Shown in pieces: positions 52,272-61,202 of a stretch of DNA of 64,000 nucleotides. Within the stretch, counting starts at the first letter, position 1; each line of letters opens with the position of its first letter. This DNA comes from Amycolatopsis sulphurea (GTDB lineage Bacteria > Actinomycetota > Actinomycetes > Mycobacteriales > Pseudonocardiaceae). Location of the stretch: NCBI RefSeq assembly GCF_002564045.1, contig NZ_PDJK01000002.1, forward strand, positions 5,146,001 through 5,210,000, written 5' to 3'. The translations under genes and the position numbers were made by a program. The notes beneath the pieces were generated by a model. It ran no database searches. It saw nothing but the letters and a program-made list of their open reading frames with translations, and was not told the origin of the DNA.

Positions 52272-54823
52272 TGCGAGTCCCGGTGAGCTGGCTGACCGAG
52301 CATCTCGATGTAGGTGCCGAGGTCACGCCCCAGGACCTGGCGGACGCCTTCGTGCGGATCGGCATCGAGGTCGACGAGCTGAGCGGGCTCGGCCCGGTCA
52401 CCGGTCCGCTCGTGGTCGGGCGGGTGGCCGAGATCGAGGAGCTGACCGGCTTCAAGAAGCCGGTCCGGTTCTGCCGGGTCGAGGTCGGCGAACAGCCCGA
52501 TCCCGAACCCGAGGAGTCCGAAGAGGACGACGAGGACGGCCCGATCGAGAACGAGGGCCCGCACGGCATCAAGACCCGCGGCATCGTCTGCGGTGCGAGC
52601 AACTTCGCCGAGGGTGACCTGGTCGTGGTCGCGCTGCCCGGCGCGGTGCTGCCCGGCGATTTCGCGATCGCCGCGCGCTCGACCTACGGCAAGGTCAGCG
52701 ACGGGATGATCTGCTCGGCCAAGGAGCTGGGTCTCGGCGAGGACCACACCGGCATCCTCGTGCTGCCCCCGGGCGCGGCGATCCCCGGCGACGAGGCCCG
52801 CGAACTGCTCGGCCTGGACGACCACGTCATCGAGGTGACGCCGACGCCGGACCGCGGCTACGCGCTGTCCGTCCGCGGGCTCGCCCGCGAGCTGTCCACC
52901 GCGCTCGACGTGCCCTTCGGCGATCCGGCGTCGCTGGAGGTGCCGGCCGCCGAGGGCGAGGCGTGGCCGGTGCGGGTGGACGACCCGCAGGGTTGCCCCC
53001 GGTTCGTGCTGCGCCGGGTCACCGGGCTCGACGCGACCGCGCCGACGCCGTGGTGGATGCGCCGCCGCCTGCTGCTGGCCGGGATCCGGTCCATCTCGCT
53101 CGTCGTCGACGTGACCAACTACGTGATGCTGGAGCTCGGGCATCCGCTGCACGCGTTCGCGACCGGCGCCATCCAGGGCGGACTGGTGGTGCGCCGGGCC
53201 GAGGCGGGGGAGAAGCTCACCACGCTCGACGACGTCGAGCGCACGCTGGACGCCGACGACATCGTGATCGCCGACGACAGCGGCGTGATCTCGCTCGCCG
53301 GCACGATGGGCGGGGCGAGCACGGAGATCACGCCGGAGAGCACCGACGTGCTGCTCGAAGCGGCGCACTGGAATCCGGCGTCGATCAGCCGGACCGCGCG
53401 CCGGCACAAGCTGTTCTCCGAGGCAGCGAAACGGTTCGAGCGGTTCACCGACCCGGCGCTCTGCGCGGCCGCGGTCGAGCTGGCCGCACGGCTGCTGCGC
53501 CAGTACGGCGAGGGCTCGATCCAGCCCGGCCGCACCGACGTGGGCGGTGTGGCCCCGAACCCGCCGGTGACCATGCCGATCAACCTGCCCGACCAGGTTG
53601 CCGGGGTGCGCTACCAGCGGGGTGTCACGGTGCGCTGGCTCGGCCAGATCGGCTGCAAAGTCCAGGTGAGCACCACCGACGAAGGGGTCTCGGTGGTCAC
53701 CGCGGTGCCGCCGAGCTGGCGGGCCGACCTCGTGCAGCCGGCCGACCTCGTCGAAGAGGTGCTGCGGCTCGAGGGCTACGACAGCATCCCGTCGGTGCTG
53801 CCCGCCGCCCCGGCCGGCCGCGGGCTCACCGACGCGCAGCGCCGCCGCCGGGCGATCTCGCGGGCGCTCGCGGAGGCCGGCTACGTCGAGGTGCTGCCGT
53901 TCCCGTTCGTGAGCGACAGGGTGTGGGACGCCTTCGGCCTGCCCGCAGACGACGTGCGCCGCAGGACGGTGCGCGTGCGCAACCCGCTCGAGGCCGATCA
54001 GGACCGGATGGCCACCACCCTGCTGCCGGGCTTGCTGGACACCTTGCAGCGCAACGTTTCCCGCGGGATCAAGGACCTGTCGCTGTTCCACATCGGACAG
54101 GTCGTGCTGCCGAAGCCGCATCAGCTCGCCGTGCCCGACCCCGGGGTGGCGCACCGGCCGAGTGACGAGGAGCTGGCTCTGCTCGAAGCGGCGGTGCCGG
54201 CGCAGCCGGTGCACGTCGCCGCGGTGCTCGCCGGGCAGCACAGCCGGGCCGGCTGGTGGGGCAAGGGCGAACCGGCCGGCTGGGCCGATGCGGTGCAGGC
54301 CGCCCGGCTCGTCGCCGAGGCCGCCGGGGTGACCCTGACCGTGCAGGCGGCGGATCTTCTGCCGTGGCATCCGGGCCGCTGCGCGCAGCTGCGCGTCGGG
54401 GACTGGCCGGTCGGGCACGCGGGTGAGCTGCACCCGAAGGTGGTCGAAGCGCTGGGGCTGCCGCCGCGCACGGTCGCGATGGAGCTCGACCTCGACGCCG
54501 TTCCGCTGCCCGATTCCCGCCCGGCGCCGAGCATTTCGGCCTATCCGCCGGTGTTGCTCGACGTCGCGCTCGTCGCGGACGCCGAGGTGTCGTCGGCCGA
54601 GCTGGCCGACGTGCTCCGGACCGGCGCCGGTGATCTGCTCGAAGAGATCACTCTCTTCGACGTGTACACCGGGAAACAGCTGGAGGACGGCCGGCGTTCG
54701 CTCGCCTACAAGCTCCGCTTCCGGGCGCCGGATCGCACTCTCACCGTGGACGAGGCCATCAAGGCCCGTGACGAAGCCGTCACGGCCGCAGGCGAGCGCT
54801 TTGGCGCCACGCTGCGCGCCTGA
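52271..54823 (+). CDS. pheT: Phenylalanine-tRNA ligase beta subunit
   Basis: 850 residues from GTG 52271 (TAGTG overlap). Domain order is standard: N-terminal VRVPVSWLTEHLDVGAEVTP, OB/EMAP-like tRNA-binding domain interrupted by an acidic insert (PEPEESEEDDEDG, residues about 78-90), B3/B4 editing region (LVVDVTNYVMLELGHPLHAF), B5 domain, catalytic-like core and C-terminal anticodon-binding FDX-ACB domain (ISAYPPVLLDVALVADAEVS, YKLRFRAPDRTLTVDEA). Confidence 0.98.
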   Translation: MRVPVSWLTEHLDVGAEVTPQDLADAFVRIGIEVDELSGLGPVTGPLVVGRVAEIEELTGFKKPVRFCRVEVGEQPDPEPEESEEDDEDGPIENEGPHGIKTRGIVCGASNFAEGDLVVVALPGAVLPGDFAIAARSTYGKVSDGMICSAKELGLGEDHTGILVLPPGAAIPGDEARELLGLDDHVIEVTPTPDRGYALSVRGLARELSTALDVPFGDPASLEVPAAEGEAWPVRVDDPQGCPRFVLRRVTGLDATAPTPWWMRRRLLLAGIRSISLVVDVTNYVMLELGHPLHAFATGAIQGGLVVRRAEAGEKLTTLDDVERTLDADDIVIADDSGVISLAGTMGGASTEITPESTDVLLEAAHWNPASISRTARRHKLFSEAAKRFERFTDPALCAAAVELAARLLRQYGEGSIQPGRTDVGGVAPNPPVTMPINLPDQVAGVRYQRGVTVRWLGQIGCKVQVSTTDEGVSVVTAVPPSWRADLVQPADLVEEVLRLEGYDSIPSVLPAAPAGRGLTDAQRRRRAISRALAEAGYVEVLPFPFVSDRVWDAFGLPADDVRRRTVRVRNPLEADQDRMATTLLPGLLDTLQRNVSRGIKDLSLFHIGQVVLPKPHQLAVPDPGVAHRPSDEELALLEAAVPAQPVHVAAVLAGQHSRAGWWGKGEPAGWADAVQAARLVAEAAGVTLTVQAADLLPWHPGRCAQLRVGDWPVGHAGELHPKVVEALGLPPRTVAMELDLDAVPLPDSRPAPSISAYPPVLLDVALVADAEVSSAELADVLRTGAGDLLEEITLFDVYTGKQLEDGRRSLAYKLRFRAPDRTLTVDEAIKARDEAVTAAGERFGATLRA

Positions 54824-54830
54824 CCACCGC

Positions 54831-54869
54831 CGCCCCCGTCCGCCGACGCACTCTCCGGTGGCGGGGGCG
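54831..54869. terminator. Probable bidirectional terminator between pheT and the AlkD-like gene
   Basis: Stem CGCCCCCG (54831-54838) with CGGGGGCG (54862-54869), lying in the 56-bp gap between convergent genes. Confidence 0.45.
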
Positions 54870-54879
54870 AGCCGATGGT

Positions 54880-55569
54880 TCAGCCGAGGTGCTTCAACGC
54901 CTCCCGGGTGGACAGCGGCGACAGTGCGGGATGGTCGCGGACGAACGCTCGCACCCAGTCCGGCGCCAGCCGGGCATGATCGCGCAGTGCCCAGCCGATT
55001 CCCTTGCGCAGGAAGAAATCCGGATCTTCGGCAGTGGCTTCGACTGCGGCCGTGAGCAGCTTGCGATCGACCTCGTGCTTCGCCCCGATCTGGCAGATCA
55101 CCGCCGTGCGCCGGCGCCAGCGGTCGGCGTCGGTGGCCCAGGCCAGCAGGAGCGGGGTGACCTCCGCCCGGTGCGCCCGCAGGATCGGCCCGACCCGCCG
55201 GATCGCCAGCTCGTCGACGTAGTCCCACCAGGCCCCGGTGACGATCAGTTCCTCGTACATCGGCAGCAGCCCCGGGTCCTGCCAGCGCCGGTAGGCGCGG
55301 TATCCGGAAAGCGCGATCGCGGCGTAGCGTTCCTCGCGGTATTCCGCGTCCCGCCACAGTGCGAGCACGGTTTCGGTGAACGTCACCCGATCCGGCAGAG
55401 GATGGTCGGCGAAGACCGCCTTCGTGAGCCCGGCGCGCGCCGGGCTCGGCACGCCGCGGAACGGCATCTCCGACTTCATGTAGGCCCGCATCGCCAGTGC
55501 CCGGTCCGCATCCGCGAGCTGGGAAAGTCCATTTCGGACTGCGGAGATCAGCTTGCCGTCCACACCCAT
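54880..55569 (-). CDS. AlkD-like DNA alkylation repair protein
   Basis: 229-residue all-helical HEAT-like protein. FRGVPSPARAGLTKAVFADH, YREERYAAIALSGYRAYRRW, GAWWDYVDELAIRRVGPILR and DPDFFLRKGIGWALRDHARL are AlkC/AlkD family signatures; AWWDYVD holds the Trp and Asp used in 3- and 7-alkylpurine excision. Start is ATG 55569. It is divergent from the secreted peptidase gene and convergent with pheT. Confidence 0.92.
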   Translation of the reverse strand: MGVDGKLISAVRNGLSQLADADRALAMRAYMKSEMPFRGVPSPARAGLTKAVFADHPLPDRVTFTETVLALWRDAEYREERYAAIALSGYRAYRRWQDPGLLPMYEELIVTGAWWDYVDELAIRRVGPILRAHRAEVTPLLLAWATDADRWRRRTAVICQIGAKHEVDRKLLTAAVEATAEDPDFFLRKGIGWALRDHARLAPDWVRAFVRDHPALSPLSTREALKHLG

Positions 55570-55699
55570 TCATGATCACCTCGATCAGGTCGGTTCCCCG
55601 TACCGGGAGAGCGGCGCCTTCCGGCCCCGAACTGGTGCCGGTGCGGGGCCTTCGATAGCTTCGTCGAATTCTGCTGATCTTCGGAAGAAAAGGATCACC

Positions 55700-57277
55700 G
55701 TGAGGAGCATTGCCGCCGTACTGGCCGCCACGGCTTTCGGGGCCACAGCCCTGACCGCTGTGCCCGCTGCCGCGGAGCCGGCCGCCGCGCCGGGATACAC
55801 CCCGCCTCCGATCACCTGGGGGCCGTGCCACACGAGCGGCCTCGGCTCCGCCGAATGCGGATTCCTGGTGGTGCCGATGGACTACGCCCGGCCCGGCGCC
55901 GAGAAGGTGCGGATCGCGGTGTCGCGGATCAAGCACACCGCGGCCGAGTACCAGGGCGTGATGGTGGTCAACCCCGGCGGTCCCGGTGCCTCCGGGCTGG
56001 GGTTTGCGCGGCTGGGCCGCTCGGTCCCGCACCAGGCCGGAGCCGGCTACGACTGGGTGGGCTTCGACCCCCGCGGGGTGGGCGACAGCGAGCCGAAGAT
56101 CACCTGCGACGGGAACTACACCTCCTACGCCCGCCCGCCGTACGTGCCTTCGGCTCCGGGCGTGGAGAGTGCGTGGCTGGCCAAGACAAAGGGTTACGCC
56201 GACGCGTGCGCGAAGAACGGCGCGATCCTCGAGCACGTGAAGACCGTCGACGTCGCGCAGGACATGGAAAGCCTGCGCAAGGCGCTCGGTGAAAAACAGC
56301 TCAACTACTACGGCTTCTCCTACGGCACCTACCTCGGCCAGGTCTACAGCACGCTCTACCCGGAGCACGTGCGGCGCATGGTGCTGGACGGCAACGTGGA
56401 CCCGCAGCGGATCTGGTACCGGAGCAACTTCGACCAGGACGCCGCCTTCGACCGCACGATCAAGGTCTACTTCGACTGGCTCGCCAAGTACGACGGGATC
56501 TACCACCTCGGCAAGACCGGCGCCGAGGTCCAGCAGCTCTGGTACGACCAGCGGGCGCGGCTCGACAAGGCCCCGGCCGACGGCAAGATCGGCGGCTCCG
56601 AGTGGACCGACATCTTCCTCAAGGCCGGTTACTACGTGTTCGGCTGGCAGGACATGGCGGACGCCTTTGCCGGCTGGGTGCACCGCGGCGACTGGCAGCC
56701 GCTCAAGAAGCTCTACGACCAGGCGAACCCCCAGGGCGACGACAACGGTTACGCGGTCTACGCCTCGGTGCAGTGCACGGACGCGCCGTGGCCGAAGAAC
56801 TGGCACCGCTGGCGTTCCGATTCCTGGCGGACGCATTTCCGCGCGCCGTTCGAAACCTGGGGCAACACCTGGTTCAACGCGCCCTGCGCGAACTGGCCCG
56901 CCACATCCGGGCACCCGGTGCGCGTCGACGGCAGCAAGGTTGCCGGGGCGCTGTTGATCAGCGAGGAACTGGATGCCGCGACGCCGTATGAGGGCAGTCT
57001 CGAGGTGCGCACATTGTTCCCCCGATCGAGTCTGATCAGTGCCCCCGGCGGGACCACGCACGCCGGGTCTCTTTCCGGTGTCGCGTGCGTGGACGACAAG
57101 GTTGCCGCCTACCTTGCGACCGGTGCGCTGCCGGAGCGCACCGCGGGCCCCGGATCGGACGTCCAGTGCGAGCCCGTGCCGCCGCCGGTGCCCACCGCCG
57201 GCGAGGCGAAGCCAAAGGCTGATTCCCCAGCACAGCAGCCGGTTCAGCGGGTGCTCGCCGAGCTGCCGCGGTTCTGA
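55700..57277 (+). CDS. Secreted alpha/beta-hydrolase, tripeptidyl aminopeptidase type
   Basis: 525 residues from GTG 55700, preceded by AGAAAAGGA. The signal peptide (VRSIAAVLAATAFGATALTA, cleavage after AAA-EPA) is clear. VMVVNPGGPGASGLGFA and GFDPRGVGDS form the oxyanion region. The nucleophile is Ser in YGFSYGTYLGQVYS. The C-terminal TAP-like domain has ISEELDAATPYEGSLEVRTL and the catalytic His in GGTTHAGSLSGVACV. It resembles the SlpD/SlpE and Tap peptidases of Streptomyces. Confidence 0.93.
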   Translation: MRSIAAVLAATAFGATALTAVPAAAEPAAAPGYTPPPITWGPCHTSGLGSAECGFLVVPMDYARPGAEKVRIAVSRIKHTAAEYQGVMVVNPGGPGASGLGFARLGRSVPHQAGAGYDWVGFDPRGVGDSEPKITCDGNYTSYARPPYVPSAPGVESAWLAKTKGYADACAKNGAILEHVKTVDVAQDMESLRKALGEKQLNYYGFSYGTYLGQVYSTLYPEHVRRMVLDGNVDPQRIWYRSNFDQDAAFDRTIKVYFDWLAKYDGIYHLGKTGAEVQQLWYDQRARLDKAPADGKIGGSEWTDIFLKAGYYVFGWQDMADAFAGWVHRGDWQPLKKLYDQANPQGDDNGYAVYASVQCTDAPWPKNWHRWRSDSWRTHFRAPFETWGNTWFNAPCANWPATSGHPVRVDGSKVAGALLISEELDAATPYEGSLEVRTLFPRSSLISAPGGTTHAGSLSGVACVDDKVAAYLATGALPERTAGPGSDVQCEPVPPPVPTAGEAKPKADSPAQQPVQRVLAELPRF

Positions 57278-57469
57278 TCCGCCGGTGGTGCCCCGGTCCG
57301 GTCCGCCCGGCCGGGGCACTGCCCGTCTTTGCTCTCGCACCGATCCCCCTCGGTCGTCTTTCGTGGTCGCCGGAGACGCTACGACGGGGGTCCGACAATT
57401 TCGGAGAGCGGTCACCCGATCGCGCTAAGTGAGTGAAATGTGTCGGGGGTCGCGGCTACCTTCGCCGCC

Positions 57470-57952
57470 ATGACGATCATCCATGAGCACCGGACCGAGA
57501 TCCGGGCAGGAGACATTCAATATCAGGTCGCCGTGATCACCCGGACCGAAGGCGGTGAACCGGACCGGGTCACCGTCACGATCGGGGCGGAGCGGCCTGA
57601 TGGCGAACCGGTCGCCGAGGGCCGGCTCGACCTCGATGTGGCGTCGGTCCCCACGGTCGCCGAGCTGCTCGGCACGAGCCTGCGCTCGTTCACCGGCGGC
57701 GCCCGGAGAAGATCCGGCAACCGGCCCGCCCGGCAGGGGCAGCCGTGGACCGACGAGATGGAAGCCGAACTTGAAGCCCGCTGGCTCGCCGGGGAGTCGG
57801 TGGTGGACATCGCCCGGCATTTCGACCGGACGCCAGGCGGGATCCGGGCCCGGCTGCCTCGCGTCGGCTGCGATCCGGAGCGGCCGGGCAATCACCTGCC
57901 GACGCCGCCCAGCCTGCGGGACGGGGACGAGACGGAGCAAGGGGCGGCCTGA
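57470..57952 (+). CDS. Hypothetical protein with C-terminal SANT/HTH-like segment
   Basis: 160 residues from ATG 57470. The N-terminal half (IHEHRTEIRAGDIQYQVAVI) is a beta-rich region I do not recognise. The C-terminal segment GQPWTDEMEAELEARWLAGE, SVVDIARHFDRTPGGIRARL has the pattern of SANT/Myb-like or GcrA-type helix-turn-helix tails often fused to DNA-associated proteins. It is a stand-alone gene; function unknown. Confidence 0.75.
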   Translation: MTIIHEHRTEIRAGDIQYQVAVITRTEGGEPDRVTVTIGAERPDGEPVAEGRLDLDVASVPTVAELLGTSLRSFTGGARRRSGNRPARQGQPWTDEMEAELEARWLAGESVVDIARHFDRTPGGIRARLPRVGCDPERPGNHLPTPPSLRDGDETEQGAA

Positions 57953-58048
57953 GGCATGCCGGGCCGCTGGGTCTGCGGTTCGGTGCAGGTGGTGGCGGGT
58001 CCGGGGAAAGACGCCAGGGGAGGGGCGATCGAGGTGGGCAAACCCTGT

Positions 58049-58085
58049 TTGTTTGAGCTTGCACGCTCGTGCATAATCATTCGTA
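58049..58085 (+). promoter_or_regulatory. argC promoter overlapped by an ARG box
   Basis: -35 TTGTTT (58049-58054), 17-bp spacer, -10 CATAAT (58072-58077). An ARG box fits at 58068-58085 (CGTGCATAATCATTCGTA, compare TGAATNNNNATTCA), covering the -10. The expected start of transcription falls at about 58084-58085, the A of the argC ATG, with no ribosome site in between. Confidence 0.75.
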
Positions 58086-59113
58086 TGACAGTGAAGATCG
58101 CGGTGGCCGGCGCGAGCGGGTACGCCGGTGGCGAACTGCTGCGCCTGCTGCTGACCCATCCCGAGGTCGAGATCGGCGCACTGACCGCGGCGAGCAGCGC
58201 GGGGACGAGGCTGGGCGCGCACCAGCCGCACCTCGTGCCGCTGGCCGGGCGAGTGCTGGCCGAGACCACCCCGGAGACGCTGTCCGGTCACGACGTGGTG
58301 TTCCTTGCTTTGCCGCACGGGCATTCCGCGGGGATCGCCGCGCAGCTCGGCCCGGAGGTGCTCGTCGTCGATCTCGGTGCCGACCATCGGCTCGCCGATC
58401 CGGGCGACTGGGCGCGCTGGTACTCCGGCGAGCACGCCGGGCAGTGGCCCTACGGGCTGCCGGAGCTGCCCGGCGCGCGCGAGAAGCTGGCCGGTACCAA
58501 GCGGATCGCGGTCCCCGGGTGCTTCCCGACCGGCGGGTCGCTCGCGCTGGCGCCCGCGTTGGCCGCCGGGCTGGTCGAGCCGGCTGTCACCGTGGTCTCG
58601 GTCACCGGCACGTCCGGGGCGGGCAAGAGCCTCAAGCCGAATCTGCTCGGTTCGGAGGTGATGGGCAATGCCAGCGCCTACGGGGTCGCCGGCGCGCACC
58701 GGCACACGCCGGAGTTCGCGCAGAACCTCTCGGCTGCCGCGGGCAAGCGGGTGGCGGTGTCGTTCACCCCGGTACTCGCCCCGATGCCGCGCGGCATCCT
58801 CACCACGGCGAGCGCGCCGCTGACGGCGGGTGTGGACGAGCCCGCGGCGCGTGCGGTCTACGAAAAGGCCTACGACGCCGAGCCGTTCGTGCAGTTGCTG
58901 CCGCCGGGCACCTGGCCGGCGACGGCGGCGACGGTCGGTTCCAACAACGTCCAGCTGCAGCTCGGGGTGGACGTGGACGCGGGCAGGCTGGTCGTGGTCG
59001 CCGCGATCGACAATCTCACCAAGGGCACCGCGGGCGGTGCCGTGCAATCGATGAACCTGGCGCTCGGTTTCCCCGAGGCCACCGGACTTTCCACCGTGGG
59101 AGTGGCACCGTGA
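58085..59113 (+). CDS. argC: N-acetyl-gamma-glutamyl-phosphate reductase
   Basis: 342 residues. The NADP-binding motif VAVAGASGYAGGELLRLL-like start, FLALPHGHSAG, the catalytic Cys in AVPGCFPTGGSLALAPAL, and the His in GVAGAHRHTPEF are all present. It is the third step of ornithine synthesis. The ATG at 58085 sits at the predicted transcription start, so the mRNA is probably leaderless. The stop overlaps argJ (GTGA). Confidence 0.97.
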   Translation: MTVKIAVAGASGYAGGELLRLLLTHPEVEIGALTAASSAGTRLGAHQPHLVPLAGRVLAETTPETLSGHDVVFLALPHGHSAGIAAQLGPEVLVVDLGADHRLADPGDWARWYSGEHAGQWPYGLPELPGAREKLAGTKRIAVPGCFPTGGSLALAPALAAGLVEPAVTVVSVTGTSGAGKSLKPNLLGSEVMGNASAYGVAGAHRHTPEFAQNLSAAAGKRVAVSFTPVLAPMPRGILTTASAPLTAGVDEPAARAVYEKAYDAEPFVQLLPPGTWPATAATVGSNNVQLQLGVDVDAGRLVVVAAIDNLTKGTAGGAVQSMNLALGFPEATGLSTVGVAP

Positions 59114-60270
59114 CCGTCACCGGCCCCCAGGGCTTCCGCGCCGCCGGCGTCGCCGCCGGCATCAAGGCATCCGGCGCGCTCGATCTCACCCTCGTCGTCA
59201 ACGACGGACCGCTCGATGTCGCGGCGGGCGTGTTCACCCGCAACGCGATCAAGGCCGCGCCGGTGCTGTGGTCGCAGGAAGTACTCAAACAGCAGCGGCT
59301 GAAGGCGGTCGTGCTCAACTCCGGCGGCGCGAACGCGGCGACCGGCCCGGCCGGGTTCCAGGACACGCACGCCACCGCCGAGAAGGTCGCGCAGGTGCTC
59401 GGCACCGGGGCGATCGAGGTGGCGGTGTGCTCCACCGGCCTGATCGGCGAACGGCTGCCGATGCCCGCCGTCCTGTCCGGTGTGGACAGTGCGGTCCAGG
59501 CGCTGGACACCACGCCCGAGGCCGGGCTGAACGCGGCCACAGGGGTGATGACCACCGACAGCAAGCCGAAGGAATCCTTCGCACGCCACGAGAACGGGTG
59601 GAGCGCCGGTGGTTTCGCGAAGGGCGCGGGCATGCTCGCGCCCAACCTGGCGACGATGCTGTCCGTGCTGACCACCGACGCCGTGGCCGGCAAGGAAACC
59701 CTCGACCGCGCCCTGCGTGCGGCCACCCGCCTCACCTTCGACCGGCTCGACGTCGACGGTGGCACGTCGACCAATGACACGGTGCTGCTGCTGGCCTCGG
59801 GTGCGAGCGGGGTCGAGCCGTCCGAAGCCGAGCTGACCGAACTCCTCACCGCGGTCAGCCTCGACCTCGTACAGCAGCTGCGTGCGGACTCCGAGGGCGC
59901 GACCAAGGACGTCGACATCACCGTGCGGGGTGCGGCCTCCGAGGCGGACGCCATCGTGGTGGCGCGCACGATCGCGGAGGACAACCTCGTCAAGACCGCG
60001 TTCTTCGGTTCCGACCCGAACTGGGGCCGGATCGCCATGGCGCTCGGCCGAGCACCTGCGCGGCTGGCCCCGGAGACGCTGTCGATCACGATCAACGGGG
60101 CCACGCTGTTCGCCGCCGGTACCACGGCCGAGGACCGCTCGGCCGCGGATCTCTCCGGGCGGGCCATCGAGGTGGTCGTGGACCTGGGGGTCGGCAGTTC
60201 GTCGGCCACGATCTACACCACGGACCTGTCGCACGGGTACGTCGAAGAGAACAGTGCGTACTCGTCATGA
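59110..60270 (+). CDS. argJ: Glutamate N-acetyltransferase / amino-acid acetyltransferase
   Basis: 386 residues from GTG 59110. It recycles the acetyl group between N-acetylornithine and glutamate. AAPVLWSQEVLKQQ, VLNSGGANAATGPAGFQDTH and CSTGLIGERLPM are family signatures. The self-cleavage site is the Ala-Thr bond in GAGMLAPNLATMLSVLTTDA, whose Thr becomes the nucleophile of the beta chain. The stop overlaps the argB start (ATGA). Confidence 0.97.
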   Translation: MTVTGPQGFRAAGVAAGIKASGALDLTLVVNDGPLDVAAGVFTRNAIKAAPVLWSQEVLKQQRLKAVVLNSGGANAATGPAGFQDTHATAEKVAQVLGTGAIEVAVCSTGLIGERLPMPAVLSGVDSAVQALDTTPEAGLNAATGVMTTDSKPKESFARHENGWSAGGFAKGAGMLAPNLATMLSVLTTDAVAGKETLDRALRAATRLTFDRLDVDGGTSTNDTVLLLASGASGVEPSEAELTELLTAVSLDLVQQLRADSEGATKDVDITVRGAASEADAIVVARTIAEDNLVKTAFFGSDPNWGRIAMALGRAPARLAPETLSITINGATLFAAGTTAEDRSAADLSGRAIEVVVDLGVGSSSATIYTTDLSHGYVEENSAYSS

Positions 60271-61202
60271 TGAGCACAGACGGGCTGGTCCCCGCGGACG
60301 AACGGCTCGCGACCGCGGCGGAGAAGGCCGGGGTGCTGATCGAAGCCCTGCCCTGGCTGCAGCAGTTCCGCGGCGCGACGGTGGTCGTCAAGTACGGCGG
60401 CAACGCCATGATCGACGACGAGCTGAAGGCGGCCTTCGCCGAGGACATGGTGTTCCTGCGGCTCGTGGGGCTGCACCCGGTCGTCGTGCACGGCGGCGGT
60501 CCGCAGATCACCGCGATGCTCGCCCGGCTCGGCGTGCCGGGGGAGTTCAAGGGCGGCCTGCGGGTGACCACTCCGGAGACGATGGACATCGTGCGCATGG
60601 TGCTGGTCGGGCAGGTCAGCCGGGAGCTGGTCGGCCTGATCAACGCCCACGGCCCGTACGCGGTGGGCATCTCCGGTGAGGATGCCCGGTTGTTCACGGC
60701 CGAGCGCAAACATGCCACTGTGGACGGTGAGCCGGTGGACATCGGCCTGGTCGGCGAGGTGGCCGCGGTCAACCCGGACGCGGTCCTCGACATCGTCAAC
60801 GCCGGGCGCATCCCGGTGGTGTCGACCGTGGCCCCGGATGTCGATGGCGTGGTGCACAACGTGAACGCCGACACCGCGGCCGGGGCGCTCGCCGCCGCGC
60901 TCGGGGCGGAGAAGCTCGTGGTGCTCACCGATGTCGAAGGCCTCTACGCCAGCTGGCCGGACCGTTCCTCGCTGATCGGCCGGATCTCCGTCGACCGCCT
61001 TGAGGCCATGCTGCCGGACCTGGCCAGCGGCATGATCCCGAAAATGGAGGCCTGTGTGCGCGCGGTGCGCGGCGGGGTGCGCGGCGCGCACGTGATCGAC
61101 GGCCGGCTCGCGCATTCGGTGCTGCTCGAAGTCTTCACCTCGCGCGGCGTCGGCACCATGGTCCTGCCCGAAACCTCCCTTTCCGGAACGGAGCACCCGT
61201 GA
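60267..61202 (+). CDS. argB: Acetylglutamate kinase
   Basis: 311 residues. VVKYGGNAMIDDELKAAFAE, GLHPVVVHGGGPQITAMLAR and GLVGEVAAVNPDAVLDIV are standard; SGMIPKMEACVRAVRGGV holds the second Lys. The extended N-terminal helix (residues 1-30) is of the arginine-sensitive type, so feedback inhibition by arginine is likely. ATG 60267 overlaps argJ; the end overlaps argD (GTGA). Confidence 0.97.
   Translation: MMSTDGLVPADERLATAAEKAGVLIEALPWLQQFRGATVVVKYGGNAMIDDELKAAFAEDMVFLRLVGLHPVVVHGGGPQITAMLARLGVPGEFKGGLRVTTPETMDIVRMVLVGQVSRELVGLINAHGPYAVGISGEDARLFTAERKHATVDGEPVDIGLVGEVAAVNPDAVLDIVNAGRIPVVSTVAPDVDGVVHNVNADTAAGALAAALGAEKLVVLTDVEGLYASWPDRSSLIGRISVDRLEAMLPDLASGMIPKMEACVRAVRGGVRGAHVIDGRLAHSVLLEVFTSRGVGTMVLPETSLSGTEHP

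Noticed and set aside
51728..57415. A 1895-codon antisense frame over pheS, pheT and the downstream genes
   Set aside because: Same kind of shadow: no domain, no start site, and composition expected from the complement of high-GC genes.
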